Shown: piece after piece, positions 1-9,642 of the stretch | How positions within the stretch are numbered: the stretch's first letter is position 1 | How the letters are laid out: every line of letters begins with the position of its first letter | Assembly: GCA_002686135.1 (NCBI GenBank) | Contig: NZAO01000062.1 | Coordinates: 19,060-33,088, forward strand | DNA: 14,029 nucleotides | Source of the DNA: Rhodospirillaceae bacterium | GTDB lineage: Bacteria > Pseudomonadota > Alphaproteobacteria > UBA11136 | Direction: 5' to 3' | The notes under the pieces: model-generated | Databases searched by the model: none | What the model was told of the DNA's origin: nothing | What the model saw: the letters and a program-made list of their open reading frames with translations, nothing else | Position numbers and translations under genes: made by a program

Positions 1-554
1 CGGGCGAGAACGAAGAAGCGGGTGGTGTTGTGTTCGGCGTCCTCGATATTGGAGCGCAACATCTCAAGCCCGTAAATCTCTCCCGCCAGGGAGGAGGCGA
101 TGGCGGCCTGGGTTGCGTCGCCGGCTCTCGCAACCTCGGCCGCGGCGGCGGCGGTATCGGCGCAGACCACAGCCTCCAGGCCCAGCTCACGGATTAGTTT
201 ACGACACTGGGAAAGAGCGTGCATGTGGCTGTGAATGGTTTTCAGCCCTTCGATGGTTGCTCCCTTTGGCGCCAGAAGCTGGTGATTCACCCGCTGGAAA
301 TGCTCAGCGATGATGTGAAGCTCGGTGTGGGGCAACAGGTGATGAATTTCCGCCACCCGCCCGGCCACGGAATTCTCCGCTGGGATCATGGCCAGGGCCG
401 CCTGATCCTCGTTCACGGCATCAAGCGCGTCCTCAAAGGACGGATAGAACAGGGTCGCCATCTCGGGATAGATCTCGCGGCAGGCGAGATCGGAATAAGC
501 GCCAGGCAGGCCCTGGAAGGCAATGGTCTGGGATGCTTGTTTGGTTTCAGGCAT
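1..554 (-). CDS. pheA: Prephenate dehydratase, N-terminal part (cut by window edge)
   Basis: Converts prephenate to phenylpyruvate by decarboxylation and dehydration, the committed step to phenylalanine, in the cytoplasm. The visible 184 residues read from an ATG at 554. They open with the usual dehydratase strand and loop (IAFQGLPGAYSDLA, residues 11-24), then IPAENSVAGRV (58-68), the second-lobe start HQLLAPKGA (91-99), IHSHMHALSQCR (107-118), and the catalytic-site NTTRF (176-180), where the Thr is the family's essential residue. The C-terminal ACT domain that senses phenylalanine would lie beyond base 1 and is not seen. No chorismate mutase domain precedes it, so this is the monofunctional type common in alphaproteobacteria. 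A modest AAGG lies about 11 bases before the start. It follows kdsB by 54 bases on the same strand and is probably co-transcribed with it. Identification is strong from motifs; the partial state is due only to the window edge. Confidence 0.95.
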   Translation of the reverse strand, partial: MPETKQASQTIAFQGLPGAYSDLACREIYPEMATLFYPSFEDALDAVNEDQAALAMIPAENSVAGRVAEIHHLLPHTELHIIAEHFQRVNHQLLAPKGATIEGLKTIHSHMHALSQCRKLIRELGLEAVVCADTAAAAAEVARAGDATQAAIASSLAGEIYGLEMLRSNIEDAEHNTTRFFVLA

Positions 555-608
555 GTGAAGGAACGCCTTATCTTTTTGATTCTGTCCGGCGCCGGCTTGG
601 GGATGCGT

Positions 609-1364
609 TTACGGCCCGTCTTTCGGCTCCAGCATGGCGCGGGCCTGTTCAAGGTCGGCGGGAGTATCGACCCCGGGAGGAACCGTGTCAACGAGCGCCA
701 CGCCGACCACCATACCGGCCTCGATCGCCCGCAGCTGTTCCAGTTTTTCACGCTGTTCCAGTACGCCGGGGGACAACGCCACGAACCGTTCCAGCGCCGA
801 ACGGCGATAGGCGTACAAGCCCACATGATGATAAAGCGGACCTTCGCCGCCGGACACCGCAACACGGGTGAAATTAAGGGCGCGGCCAATGCTCTCACCC
901 GGTGCAACCGAAACCACCGCCTTGACCACATTGGGGTTGGTAGCCTCTTCCGCGTCCATAATCTCGAAAGCTAGGGTGGCGATATCCACCGATCCGTCGG
1001 CCAAAGGCACCAAAACGGCCTTGATAAGGGCCGGATCAATGGCCGGCAGGTCGCCCTGTACATTGACTACAGCATCATAGGACCGCGCCCCGTCGATTGT
1101 TGAAAGAGCCTCGAAAATCCGGTCGGAGCCGGAAGGATGTCTGGGATCGGTCATCACCGCCTGTCCCCCCACTGCTTCCACGGCCTCTGCAATTTCCTTT
1201 TCGGCGCAGGCGACGACGACGGGGCCGATACTCGATTCCACGGCGCGGCGCCACACATGCACTATCATGGGCTCGCCGTGAATATCCGCCAGTATTTTCC
1301 CGGGAAGCCGGGTGGCGGCGAGGCGCGCGGGGATAATGACGACGGGATTCTTCGGTAGGCTCAT
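609..1364 (-). CDS. kdsB: 3-deoxy-manno-octulosonate cytidylyltransferase (CMP-Kdo synthetase)
   Basis: Activates Kdo with CTP to give CMP-Kdo for the inner core of lipopolysaccharide; cytoplasmic and specific to Gram-negative bacteria. The 251-residue product matches the usual family length. It shows the nucleotide-binding start [18 protein letters not shown] (8-25), HPSGSDRI (76-83), NVQGDLP (101-107) with Asp105 as the expected metal ligand, [10 protein letters not shown] (178-187) for Kdo binding, [14 protein letters not shown] (202-215), and a C-terminal VDTPADL (232-238) with the second metal Asp. The ATG at 1364 is chosen because the conserved first strand begins only seven residues later; the ribosome site in front is weak. 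It diverges from the cytochrome c gene across a 106-base gap and leads into pheA. The kdsB-pheA pairing beside a divergent cycM-type gene is, to my knowledge, a common alphaproteobacterial arrangement. Nothing looks damaged. Confidence 0.97.
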   Translation of the reverse strand: MSLPKNPVVIIPARLAATRLPGKILADIHGEPMIVHVWRRAVESSIGPVVVACAEKEIAEAVEAVGGQAVMTDPRHPSGSDRIFEALSTIDGARSYDAVVNVQGDLPAIDPALIKAVLVPLADGSVDIATLAFEIMDAEEATNPNVVKAVVSVAPGESIGRALNFTRVAVSGGEGPLYHHVGLYAYRRSALERFVALSPGVLEQREKLEQLRAIEAGMVVGVALVDTVPPGVDTPADLEQARAMLEPKDGP

Positions 1365-1470
1365 AAGAAACTCATACAGCGAAGCGGTTGCAAGGCCAAG
1401 GGGGTTGGGCCTACTCTTTCTCCCACGTTTTTTTCGTCACTCTGACCCCGCCGCAAATGAAGCTCGCGTC
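1365..1470. promoter_or_regulatory. Divergent intergenic region between kdsB and cytochrome c gene
   Basis: This 106-base stretch must hold the promoters for both outward-facing genes unless transcription enters from further away. For the rightward gene a weak candidate is TTGCAA (1388-1393), 18 bases, TACTCT (1412-1417); each box is a poor match to the sigma-70 consensus. A near-palindrome, GGCCAA-GGGGG-TTGGGCC, lies between these boxes. No convincing -10 box was seen for kdsB. The seven-T run near 1429-1435 is not preceded by a clear stem. Confidence 0.25.
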
Positions 1471-2070
1471 ATGTTTGGCTATGAGCCCTATAAGATTTTA
1501 GGAGCCCTCCTGTTCACGCTGTTGCTGCTAACGATGCTCCGGGTTGGCGGCAATGCCATGCTGATCCCCGAAAAGCTTGTGGAAAACGCCTATGTTCCAC
1601 TCTCTGTAACTGAAGATTACAGCACCGATGAAGGCGAGGGCGAGGAGGATGACGAGGGCACAGCTCAAAACGAGAGCGAGGGTAAAGCCGCAGCGAAAGC
1701 TTCCAGGGAAGGCGCCCCACAAATAGCCGTTTTGCTTGCCGCGGCCGATGCCGGCGCGGGCAAGAAACTGGCCAAGAAATGCGCCGCCTGTCACAGCTTC
1801 GAACAGGGGGGTAAGAACAAGATCGGCCCGGTATTGTGGAATATCGTGGGCGCGGAAAAGGGGAAGCATGAAGGCTTTACCTATTCCGAGGCGCTGGTGG
1901 AGAAAGGCGGCGCCTGGACCTATGGCGACCTGGACGCCTTCCTGAGCGCCCCCAAGGCGTACGTTCCGGGGACGAAAATGCTGTTCCCAGGGTTCAAAAA
2001 ACCGCAAGACCGGGCCAACCTTATCCTCTATCTGCATTCGCTCAGCGACAAGCCTCCGCCCCTGCCGTAA
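1471..2070 (+). CDS. cycM: Membrane-anchored c-type cytochrome (CycM/cytochrome c552-like)
   Basis: A mono-haem electron carrier tethered to the periplasmic face of the inner membrane; relatives shuttle electrons from the bc1 complex to a terminal oxidase. The 199-residue product has one N-terminal membrane segment (about 9-23, ILGALLFTLLLLTML) serving as an uncleaved anchor, a strongly acidic linker (48-70, about 12 Asp/Glu), then a class I cytochrome c domain. The haem site is CAACH (104-108), followed by KIGPVLWNIVG (117-127) and the sixth-ligand Met170 in GTKMLFPG. YEPYK just after the start resembles the family's N-terminus. The frame is open upstream into antisense kdsB, but the ATG at 1471 places the anchor at the N-terminus, so longer versions are unlikely. 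There is no good ribosome site. The gene symbol rests on architecture and neighbourhood (divergent from kdsB-pheA), so it is less certain than the family. Confidence 0.9.
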   Translation: MFGYEPYKILGALLFTLLLLTMLRVGGNAMLIPEKLVENAYVPLSVTEDYSTDEGEGEEDDEGTAQNESEGKAAAKASREGAPQIAVLLAAADAGAGKKLAKKCAACHSFEQGGKNKIGPVLWNIVGAEKGKHEGFTYSEALVEKGGAWTYGDLDAFLSAPKAYVPGTKMLFPGFKKPQDRANLILYLHSLSDKPPPLP

Positions 2071-2158
2071 GTTTTCACCTTTCTGTGGTTTCCAGTGTCA
2101 CAAGTCGCGGTGGCGAGGCGGCTTCCATTTAGGCCTGTTTCTGGTAAGACTATCGGCC

Positions 2159-2953
2159 ATGGACGCTCCCTGCCCAGATGCCATTATCGCCCTCGCCCAG
2201 CACATGGCGGATGCCAGCGGCGAGATTCTCCGGCGTTATTTCCGCGCCGCCGTCGTCGCCGAGGACAAACCGGACCAAAGCCCCGTCACCATCGCCGACC
2301 GCGAAACGGAGAAAACCCTGCGCGGCATGATCGAGGCCGAGTTCCCCGAGCACGGCATCATCGGCGAGGAGTTCGGTGAAACCAGGACAGAGGCCGATTA
2401 TGTGTGGACTCTCGACCCTCTGGACGGTACCGCCGCCTTCATCACCGGGAAACCCCTATTCGGCACCCTGATCGGGCTACTGCATGAAGGCGTGCCGGTT
2501 TTCGGGATTATCGACCACCCCATTACCCGCGAGCGCTGGATGGGCGGCAGGGGCCTTGCCGCCACCTGTAACGACGAGAAGGTAAAAACCCGCACCTGCG
2601 GGGACCTCTCCCAGGCCATGCTCTACGCCACCACGCCCCATATGTTCAGCGGCGACGCGGCGCGGGCCTTCGAACATCTGTGCCAGGCCGTAAAACGCCC
2701 GCAATACGGCGCCGATTGCTACGCCTATGGCCTGTTGGCCAGCGGCCTCATAGACCTGGTGGCCGAAACCACCATGAAGGTCTGCGATTACTGTGCTCTG
2801 GTCCCGGTGGTGGAGGCCGCCGGCGGCATCATTACCGACTGGGGGGGGAAACCGCTGGGGCTAGACTCCGACGGCAGCGTTCTCGCCGCCGGGGACGGTG
2901 ATCTCCACAAACAGGCTCTGGCAGTCCTTGGGGAAGGCATGGGGACGGCCTGA
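2159..2953 (+). CDS. hisN: Histidinol-phosphatase, inositol-monophosphatase family
   Basis: Predicted to remove phosphate from L-histidinol phosphate, the penultimate step of histidine synthesis, using two or three Mg2+ ions. The 264-residue product carries the superfamily metal site: GEEFG (69-73) with Glu70/71, DPLDGT (86-91) with Asp86 and Asp89, WMGGRG (127-132), and the later Asp210 in KVCDYCALVPVVEAAGG (207-223). The last block, with DYCALVPVVE, resembles HisN-type enzymes more than classical inositol monophosphatase or CysQ, which is why this name is chosen; substrate cannot be proved from sequence. The ATG at 2159 gives a normal N-terminus, with only a weak ribosome site. A run of eight G bases (2841-2848) encodes part of the DWGGK turn and the frame stays intact. 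Its stop overlaps the yejA start (TGATG), so it appears translationally coupled to the peptide transporter operon. The 88 bases upstream show no convincing promoter or terminator. Confidence 0.88.
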   Translation: MDAPCPDAIIALAQHMADASGEILRRYFRAAVVAEDKPDQSPVTIADRETEKTLRGMIEAEFPEHGIIGEEFGETRTEADYVWTLDPLDGTAAFITGKPLFGTLIGLLHEGVPVFGIIDHPITRERWMGGRGLAATCNDEKVKTRTCGDLSQAMLYATTPHMFSGDAARAFEHLCQAVKRPQYGADCYAYGLLASGLIDLVAETTMKVCDYCALVPVVEAAGGIITDWGGKPLGLDSDGSVLAAGDGDLHKQALAVLGEGMGTA

Positions 2954-4983
2954 TGCGCTTTGCCATAACGCCATCCCGTTCCTGTCCCCGTGGCCTTCTT
3001 TACCGGTGCCTGCTGCTCTTATGTCTGCTAGTTGGGGCCGGGCTTTTCTTCCCGCCCGCAAGCGCCGGAGAATTCCAGATTCCCACCTCCCACGGCATGG
3101 CTATGCATGGCGACCTCAAATACGGGCCCGGCTTCACCCATTTCGACTATGCCGACCCCAAGGCCATTAAGGGCGGCACGGTGCGGCTGTCGGCCATCGG
3201 CACCTTCGATAACCTCAACCCCTATATCCTCAAGGGTGTGGCAGCGGATGGGCTGGGCAACGTTTTCGAGACCCTGATGAAGTCTTCCGACGACGAGGCC
3301 TTTTCCCAGTACGGTCTGATCGCCGAAAGTGTCGAGCTGCCGCAAGACCGGTCATGGGTGGTATTCAACCTGCGCCGCGAGGCGCGCTTTCACGACGGCA
3401 GCTCCATCACCGCCGGGGACGTGGTGTTTTCCTTCAATATGCTCATGGAAAAGGGACACCCCTTTTACCGCTCTTATTACAGCAGCGTGGACAAGGTGGA
3501 GAAGCTCGACGACCACAAGGTCAGGTTCTCCTTCGTTCCCGGCGACAACCGGGAACTGCCGCTGATTATCGGCAACGGCTTGCCCATCCTCTCTGAGGCC
3601 TATTGGCAGGGGCGCGACTTCGGCAGGACGACTCTGGAACCTCCCCTGGCCAGCGGCCCCTACAGGGTGAACGCGGTGGATGCCAGCCGTTCCATTACCT
3701 ATCACCGGGTTGCTGACTATTGGGGGGCGGGATTGGCCGTCAATTCGGGGCGCGCCAATTTCGACGTTCTGCGCTATGACTATTACCGCGATCAGACGGT
3801 GGCGCTGGAAGCCTTCAAGGCCGGGGCCTATGACTTCCGGCTAGAAAATGCCTCAAAGGTATGGGCCACGGGGTATGACTTCCCAGCGCGCGAGCAGGGG
3901 CTGGTGATCAGGGAGGCCATCGGCCACCAACAGCCCACGGGCATGCAGGCCTTTGCCTTCAACACGCGGCGCACCATCTTCCGCGACCCCCACGTGCGCG
4001 AGGCGCTGACGCTAGCCTTCGATTTCGAATGGACAAACCGCAACCTGTTCTATGGCGCCTATACGCGAAACAACAGCTATTTCTCGAATTCGGAACTGGC
4101 GTCAAGCGGCTTGCCCGCCGGCGAGGAGTTGATCCTGCTTGAAAAATTCGGAGACCGTATCCCGCGGGAAGTGTTCAGCAAGCAATACGCTCCTCCTTCC
4201 ACATCCGGGGAAGGCGGCATCCGCGGCAACCTGCACAAGGCAAAACGCCTTCTGGAGGAGGCGGGCTGGGTCCTGAAGGACAACCACCTGGTTCATGGCG
4301 AAAGTGGCGAGACCATGGAATTTGAAATCCTACTCGCCAACCCCCAGTTCGAGCGCATCGCCGCGGGGTTCCGCAAGAACCTAGAACGCCTCGGCGCGGC
4401 GGCGAGAATCCGTACCGTGGATACCTCCCAATACGAAAAACGCATCGAGGATTTCGACTTCGATATGGTGGTGGCCGGTTTCGGACAGTCCCTCTCGCCG
4501 GGCAATGAACAACGGGATTACTGGAGCTCCCAAGCCGCGGAAACCCCCGGCAGCCGCAATATCATCGGCATCCATGACCCGGTTGTGGACGAGCTGATCG
4601 AGGAGGTGATCGCCGCCCCCGATCGCGAGAGCCTGGTAGCGCGCTCCCGCGCTCTGGACCGGGTGCTGCTGTGGGGCCATTACCTGGTTCCCCACTGGCA
4701 TATCCGCACCTTCCGGCTGGCCTATTGGAACATGTTCTCGCGCCCTAAGGTGACGCCCAAATACGCCCTTGGCTTCGATTTCTGGTGGATTGATCCGGAA
4801 AAGGAAGCTCTGCTGCAACGGGAAAAAGGCGCCGTGGTGAGCGCCGATCTGAAACAGGAAGAAGAAGAGGAACCCGGCTTCACAGCGTGGGGGCCGTGGC
4901 TGTTCATCGTGGCCATCGCCATCTTCGCCTTTCTGCTGCAGCGGCTGTTGCAGCGGCGGCGCAACACCACTAACGACGATTAG
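2953..4983 (+). CDS. yejA: Peptide ABC transporter substrate-binding protein YejA with C-terminal membrane tail
   Basis: Binds oligopeptides in the periplasm and delivers them to the YejBEF importer; in enteric bacteria this system also takes up microcin C. The 676-residue product belongs to the family 5 binding proteins. A signal peptide covers about 1-38 (hydrophobic core 15-33, ASA before Gly39). The mature start has [20 protein letters not shown] (48-67), then [18 protein letters not shown] and a long two-lobe body, with the family's [14 protein letters not shown] block late in the protein. Unusually, the C-terminus goes on past the binding domain: an acidic stretch (QEEEEEPG), a hydrophobic segment at about 646-662, and a basic end with RRR. 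This predicts a tail anchor with its tip in the cytoplasm, in addition to the signal peptide. Typical YejA is about 600 residues. The start overlaps the hisN stop by one base; yejB follows after 11 bases. Confidence 0.93.
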   Translation: MRFAITPSRSCPRGLLYRCLLLLCLLVGAGLFFPPASAGEFQIPTSHGMAMHGDLKYGPGFTHFDYADPKAIKGGTVRLSAIGTFDNLNPYILKGVAADGLGNVFETLMKSSDDEAFSQYGLIAESVELPQDRSWVVFNLRREARFHDGSSITAGDVVFSFNMLMEKGHPFYRSYYSSVDKVEKLDDHKVRFSFVPGDNRELPLIIGNGLPILSEAYWQGRDFGRTTLEPPLASGPYRVNAVDASRSITYHRVADYWGAGLAVNSGRANFDVLRYDYYRDQTVALEAFKAGAYDFRLENASKVWATGYDFPAREQGLVIREAIGHQQPTGMQAFAFNTRRTIFRDPHVREALTLAFDFEWTNRNLFYGAYTRNNSYFSNSELASSGLPAGEELILLEKFGDRIPREVFSKQYAPPSTSGEGGIRGNLHKAKRLLEEAGWVLKDNHLVHGESGETMEFEILLANPQFERIAAGFRKNLERLGAAARIRTVDTSQYEKRIEDFDFDMVVAGFGQSLSPGNEQRDYWSSQAAETPGSRNIIGIHDPVVDELIEEVIAAPDRESLVARSRALDRVLLWGHYLVPHWHIRTFRLAYWNMFSRPKVTPKYALGFDFWWIDPEKEALLQREKGAVVSADLKQEEEEEPGFTAWGPWLFIVAIAIFAFLLQRLLQRRRNTTNDD

Positions 4984-4994
4984 AGCGGGTCCGG

Positions 4995-6113
4995 ATGCTC
5001 GCCTATATCCTGCGCCGGCTGTTCTTGATCGTCCCCACCCTATTCGGGATCATGGTGGTCAATTTCATCATCGTGCAATCGGCTCCCGGCGGGCCGGTGG
5101 AACAGATGATCGCCCGCATCAAAGGCACCGCCATCGAAGCCACGGCCCGGGTCGGCGGTACGGCAGGCGGCGAAACCACCAGCCAAGCCCAGAAACGCTC
5201 CCGTGCCGACAGCGGCGCTGGGATAGCGGGAAAATACAGGGGCTCGCGCGGGCTCGACCCGGAACTGATCCTCGAAATCGAGAAACTCTACGGTTTCGAC
5301 AAACCTGCCCATGAACGTTTCTTCAAGATGATCGGCCAGTACGTGGCCTTCGATTTCGGTGAGAGCTTTTTCCGCGACCGCTCGGTGATAGATCTCATCG
5401 CTGACAAGCTTCCGGTTTCCATTTCGCTGGGTCTGTGGACCACGTTGTTCGTCTATCTCATCTCGATCCCGCTGGGGGTCGGCAAGGCCGTGCGCGACGG
5501 CACGTCTTTCGATATCTGGACCAGCGGCTTCATTATCGTCGGCTACGCCATTCCCGGTTTTCTGTTCGCCATCCTGCTGATCGTGCTGTTCGCGGGGGGT
5601 AGTTTCTGGGACGTCTTCCCGCTGCACGGCTTAGTCTCAGAAAACTGGGAGAGCCTGGCCTGGCCCGCCCGCATCGCCGACTATCTTTGGCATATCACGC
5701 TACCCGTGCTGTCCATGGTGATCGGGGGGTTCGCCGGGCTCACCATGCTCACCAAAAATTCCTTCCTCGACGAGATCAACAAGCAATACGTGATGACCGC
5801 CCGAGCCAAGGGGCTGGAGGAAAACCGCGTACTCTACGGCCACGTGTTCCGCAACGCTATGCTCATCGTCATCGCCGGCTTTCCCAGCGCCTTCATCGGC
5901 ATCCTGTTCACCGGCTCGTTGCTGACGGAAGTTATCTTCTCCCTCGACGGGCTCGGGCTGCTTGGTTTCGAGGCGGCCATCGGCCGGGATTACCCGGTGC
6001 TGTTCGGCACCCTTTACATCTATACCCTGATCGGCCTGCTGCTGAAGTTGGTCAGCGACCTTACCTATGTGCTGATTGATCCGCGCATCGATTTCGAAAG
6101 CCGGGAGGTCTGA
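4995..6113 (+). CDS. yejB: Peptide ABC transporter permease YejB
   Basis: One of the two inner-membrane permeases of the Yej peptide importer. The 372 residues are close to the length of the enterobacterial protein (about 364). Membrane segments are seen at about 9-29, 141-165, 178-200, 236-255, 289-312 and 336-360, the DppB/OppB-like layout. A large periplasmic region follows the first segment; it contains PGGPVEQ (31-37), a loop rich in Gly, Ala and Thr, and [20 protein letters not shown] (85-104). The cytoplasmic EAA-type loop that contacts the ATPase is [20 protein letters not shown] (268-287). The ATG at 4995 gives a typical [14 protein letters not shown] start. The ribosome site is poor and the gap from yejA is 11 bases, so expression is probably coupled to yejA. 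yejE begins two bases after its stop. Confidence 0.96.
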   Translation: MLAYILRRLFLIVPTLFGIMVVNFIIVQSAPGGPVEQMIARIKGTAIEATARVGGTAGGETTSQAQKRSRADSGAGIAGKYRGSRGLDPELILEIEKLYGFDKPAHERFFKMIGQYVAFDFGESFFRDRSVIDLIADKLPVSISLGLWTTLFVYLISIPLGVGKAVRDGTSFDIWTSGFIIVGYAIPGFLFAILLIVLFAGGSFWDVFPLHGLVSENWESLAWPARIADYLWHITLPVLSMVIGGFAGLTMLTKNSFLDEINKQYVMTARAKGLEENRVLYGHVFRNAMLIVIAGFPSAFIGILFTGSLLTEVIFSLDGLGLLGFEAAIGRDYPVLFGTLYIYTLIGLLLKLVSDLTYVLIDPRIDFESREV

Positions 6114-6115
6114 CG

Positions 6116-7182
6116 ATGGCACAGATCCCCAAAACGGCCAGCAAAGACAGGTTCTTAGGGTTTGCCATTACCCCCCTGACGCGGCGGCGGATCGAGAATT
6201 TTAAGGCCAACCGGCGCGGCTTCGTTTCCTTCTGGATTTTCCTGTTCCTGTTCACGGGCTGTCTCTTCGCCGAGCTTGTGGCCAATGACAAGCCCCTGTT
6301 GGTGCGGTTCAACGGCAATCTCTACGCCCCGGTCCTGGTCAGCTATCCGGAGGCCGCTTTCGGCGGCGAGTTCGAGACCGAAGCCGATTACCGCGATCCC
6401 TTCGTGAAGAATCTTATCGAGACGCAAGGGTGGATGCTCTGGCCTCCCATCCGTTTTTCCTATGACACCATCAATTACGACCTCGAGGTTCCATCGCCGG
6501 CGCCGCCGAGCCGGGAAAACTGGCTTGGCACTGACGATCATGGACGCGACGTGGTGGCACGGCTGATTTACGGCTTTCGCATTTCCGTCCTCTTCGGTCT
6601 GACGCTGACCTTGTTTAGTTCGGTTGTGGGCATCACCGCCGGAGCGGTTCAGGGCTATTTCGGGGGGCTCACCGATCTTCTGTTCCAGCGCTTCATCGAA
6701 ATCTGGGCGGGGCTGCCCATCCTCTATCTGCTGATTATCCTGGCCAGCGTCACCGAGCCCAACTTCTGGTGGCTTCTGGGTCTGATGCTGCTGTTCAGCT
6801 GGATGGCGCTGGAAGGCGTGGTGCGGGCGGAATTCCTGCGCGCCCGCAATTTCGAATATGTGCGCGCCGCCCGCGCGCTGGGGGTGAGCACGCCGGTCAT
6901 CATGTTCCGCCACCTTCTTCCCAACGCCATGGTGGCGACGCTGACCTTACTTCCATTCATTCTCAGTGGCTCCATCACCACCCTGACATCGCTGGATTTC
7001 CTCGGTTTCGGCCTGCCCCCGGGCTCTCCTTCCCTAGGCGAGATGCTTGCCCAGGGCAAGACCAACCTACAGGCACCGTGGCTCGGCATGACGGCCTTTG
7101 CGACGCTGGCGGTGATGCTGAGCCTGTTGGTCTTCATCGGCGAGGCCGTGCGCGACGCCTTCGACCCCAGGAAGGTGCTGAA

Positions 7183-7186
<4 letters not shown>
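6116..7186 (+). CDS. yejE: Peptide ABC transporter permease YejE
   Basis: Second permease of the Yej importer, of the DppC/OppC type. The 356-residue product has a cytoplasmic N-terminus with TRRRIENFKANRRG (22-35), a first membrane segment at about 36-54, and a periplasmic domain of roughly 90 residues ending in the conserved NWLGTDDHGRDV (135-146). Core segments follow at about 155-178, 200-235, 271-290 and 325-342. The EAA loop facing the ATPase lies at about 249-270 (VRAARALGVSTPVIMFRHLLPN), and DFLGFGLPPGSPSLGEM (294-310) is a family hallmark. A good ribosome site, GGGAGG (6103-6108), sits inside the end of yejB seven bases before the ATG. Its TGA overlaps the yejF ATG by four bases (ATGA at 7183-7186), a standard coupling arrangement. 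Nothing is missing from the family pattern. Confidence 0.96.
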
Positions 7187-8829
<1,643 letters not shown>

Positions 8830-8924
8830 TCCCGCCGCTGTTCCGTGTCCGTAGGGGGGGGCGGAGAGGCAAGGCTGGTCTTTTTGCCGTAGTTTCTTCA
8901 TTTTATGGGTAAGAGAATCCCGCT
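8830..8924. other. Intergenic segment after yejF
   Basis: This stretch holds a run of eight G bases (8854-8861) and two weak dyads, CCGCC (8832-8836) with GGCGG (8860-8864) and GGCAA (8868-8872) with TTGCC (8884-8888). Five T bases at 8881-8885 overlap the second dyad. A terminator for the yej operon would be expected here, but neither dyad is a textbook one. Confidence 0.3.
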
Positions 8925-8930
8925 TATAAT
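8902..8930 (+). promoter_or_regulatory. Probable promoter of the glutathione S-transferase gene
   Basis: A perfect TATAAT -10 box lies at 8925-8930. The -35 position at 17 bases spacing reads TTTATG (8902-8907), only three of six matches, so the promoter leans on the -10 box. Transcription would start near 8937, about 25 bases before the ATG at 8962. This fits that start and excludes the upstream ATG at 8905. Confidence 0.5.
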
Positions 8931-8950
8931 AGAGCAGGAAAAGGGAAATC

Positions 8951-8954
8951 AGGA
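8951..8954 (+). promoter_or_regulatory. Ribosome binding site that sets the GST start
   Basis: AGGA sits seven bases before the ATG at 8962. The in-frame ATG at 8905 has no comparable site and lies within or upstream of the promoter-like box, so 8962 is taken as the start. Confidence 0.6.
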
Positions 8955-8961
8955 TGGGCTC

Positions 8962-9609
8962 ATGGTGAACAGTACCCTCGTGCTGGCAAACAAAAATTAT
9001 TCCTCGTGGTCGCTGCGGGCGTGGCTGGTATGTACCCATTCCGGTCTGGCATTCGAAGAAGTGGTGATCCCCCTGCGCGAAAGCGTCACCCACGAGACTA
9101 TCCTTCGCCATACGCCTTCGGGTAAGTTGCCGGTGCTCGTCCACGGCGACGTCACGGTGTGGGATTCCCTGGCCATCTGTGAATATGTGGCCGAGTTGTT
9201 TCCCGCAGCCGGCCTGTGGCCAGCCGAGGCTCTCGCCCGCGCCCGCGCCCGCGCGGTATCTTCGGAAATGCATTCGGGATTTCTTGACCTGCGCCGCAAC
9301 ATGCCCATGAACATGCGCAGTTCCTCTCCCGGCCTTGGCATGACGCCCGAGGTCCAGGGGGACATCAACCGCATTACCGCCATCTGGCGCGAATGCCGCA
9401 AGGCTTCGGGCGGGGATTTCCTGTTCGGCGACTTCACCATCGCCGACGCCATGTTCGCCCCGGTGGTGAGCCGCCTGTTGACCTATGGCGTGGAGCTTGG
9501 CGAGAATGCCGGTTCCTATGCCGAGGTCATTATGAACATGCCCATGATGCAGGCTTGGGTGGCCGAGGCCAAGGACGAACCCTGGATCATTCCCGACTTC
9601 GAATTCTGA
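8962..9609 (+). CDS. Glutathione S-transferase family protein
   Basis: A soluble thioredoxin-fold transferase expected to use glutathione; the true substrate is unknown. The 215-residue product begins with a short strand and NKNYSSWSLRAWL (10-22), where a Ser of the YSSWS turn is the likely thiol-activating residue, as in Ser-type classes. KLPVL (55-59) carries the conserved cis-proline, and VWDSLAICEYV (66-76) the Asp-Ser pair that grips the glutamyl end of glutathione. The helical C-terminal domain contains GDFTIADAMFAPVVSRLLTYG (156-176), with the N-capping box and Asp expected of the fold. The C-terminus, EPWIIPDFEF, resembles a bacterial GST subgroup I cannot name more finely. The gene stands alone behind its own promoter-like box and converges on the TAXI gene with 33 bases between stops. 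An Ala-Arg repeat (LARARARA, 91-98) is odd in composition but within a helix. Confidence 0.88.
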   Translation: MVNSTLVLANKNYSSWSLRAWLVCTHSGLAFEEVVIPLRESVTHETILRHTPSGKLPVLVHGDVTVWDSLAICEYVAELFPAAGLWPAEALARARARAVSSEMHSGFLDLRRNMPMNMRSSSPGLGMTPEVQGDINRITAIWRECRKASGGDFLFGDFTIADAMFAPVVSRLLTYGVELGENAGSYAEVIMNMPMMQAWVAEAKDEPWIIPDFEF

Positions 9610-9642
9610 ACCGTTCTTATGGAATGGTGCCGGGAACCCGCC

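Noticed and set aside
219-974. Long plus-strand open frame of 251 codons over pheA and kdsB
   Set aside because: It is antisense to two clearly recognised genes and its translation shows no family motif; GC-rich DNA gives such frames readily.
1312-1470. Extension of the cytochrome c frame back into kdsB
   Set aside because: It would overlap the start of kdsB and put a basic, non-conserved stretch before the membrane anchor; the ATG at 1471 fits better.
5120-5250. Gly/Ala/Thr-rich periplasmic loop of YejB as a novel insertion
   Set aside because: Enterobacterial YejB, as I recall it, has a similar small-residue loop at the same place and nearly the same total length.
6769-7182. Longer version of YejF beginning inside yejE
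   Set aside because: The extra 138 codons are the out-of-frame shadow of yejE and lack ABC motifs; the ATGA overlap and ribosome site at 7183 define the start.
9610-9642. CGGGAACCCG palindrome between the convergent GST and TAXI stops as a bidirectional terminator
   Set aside because: The possible stem is only three pairs with no T tract on either side.
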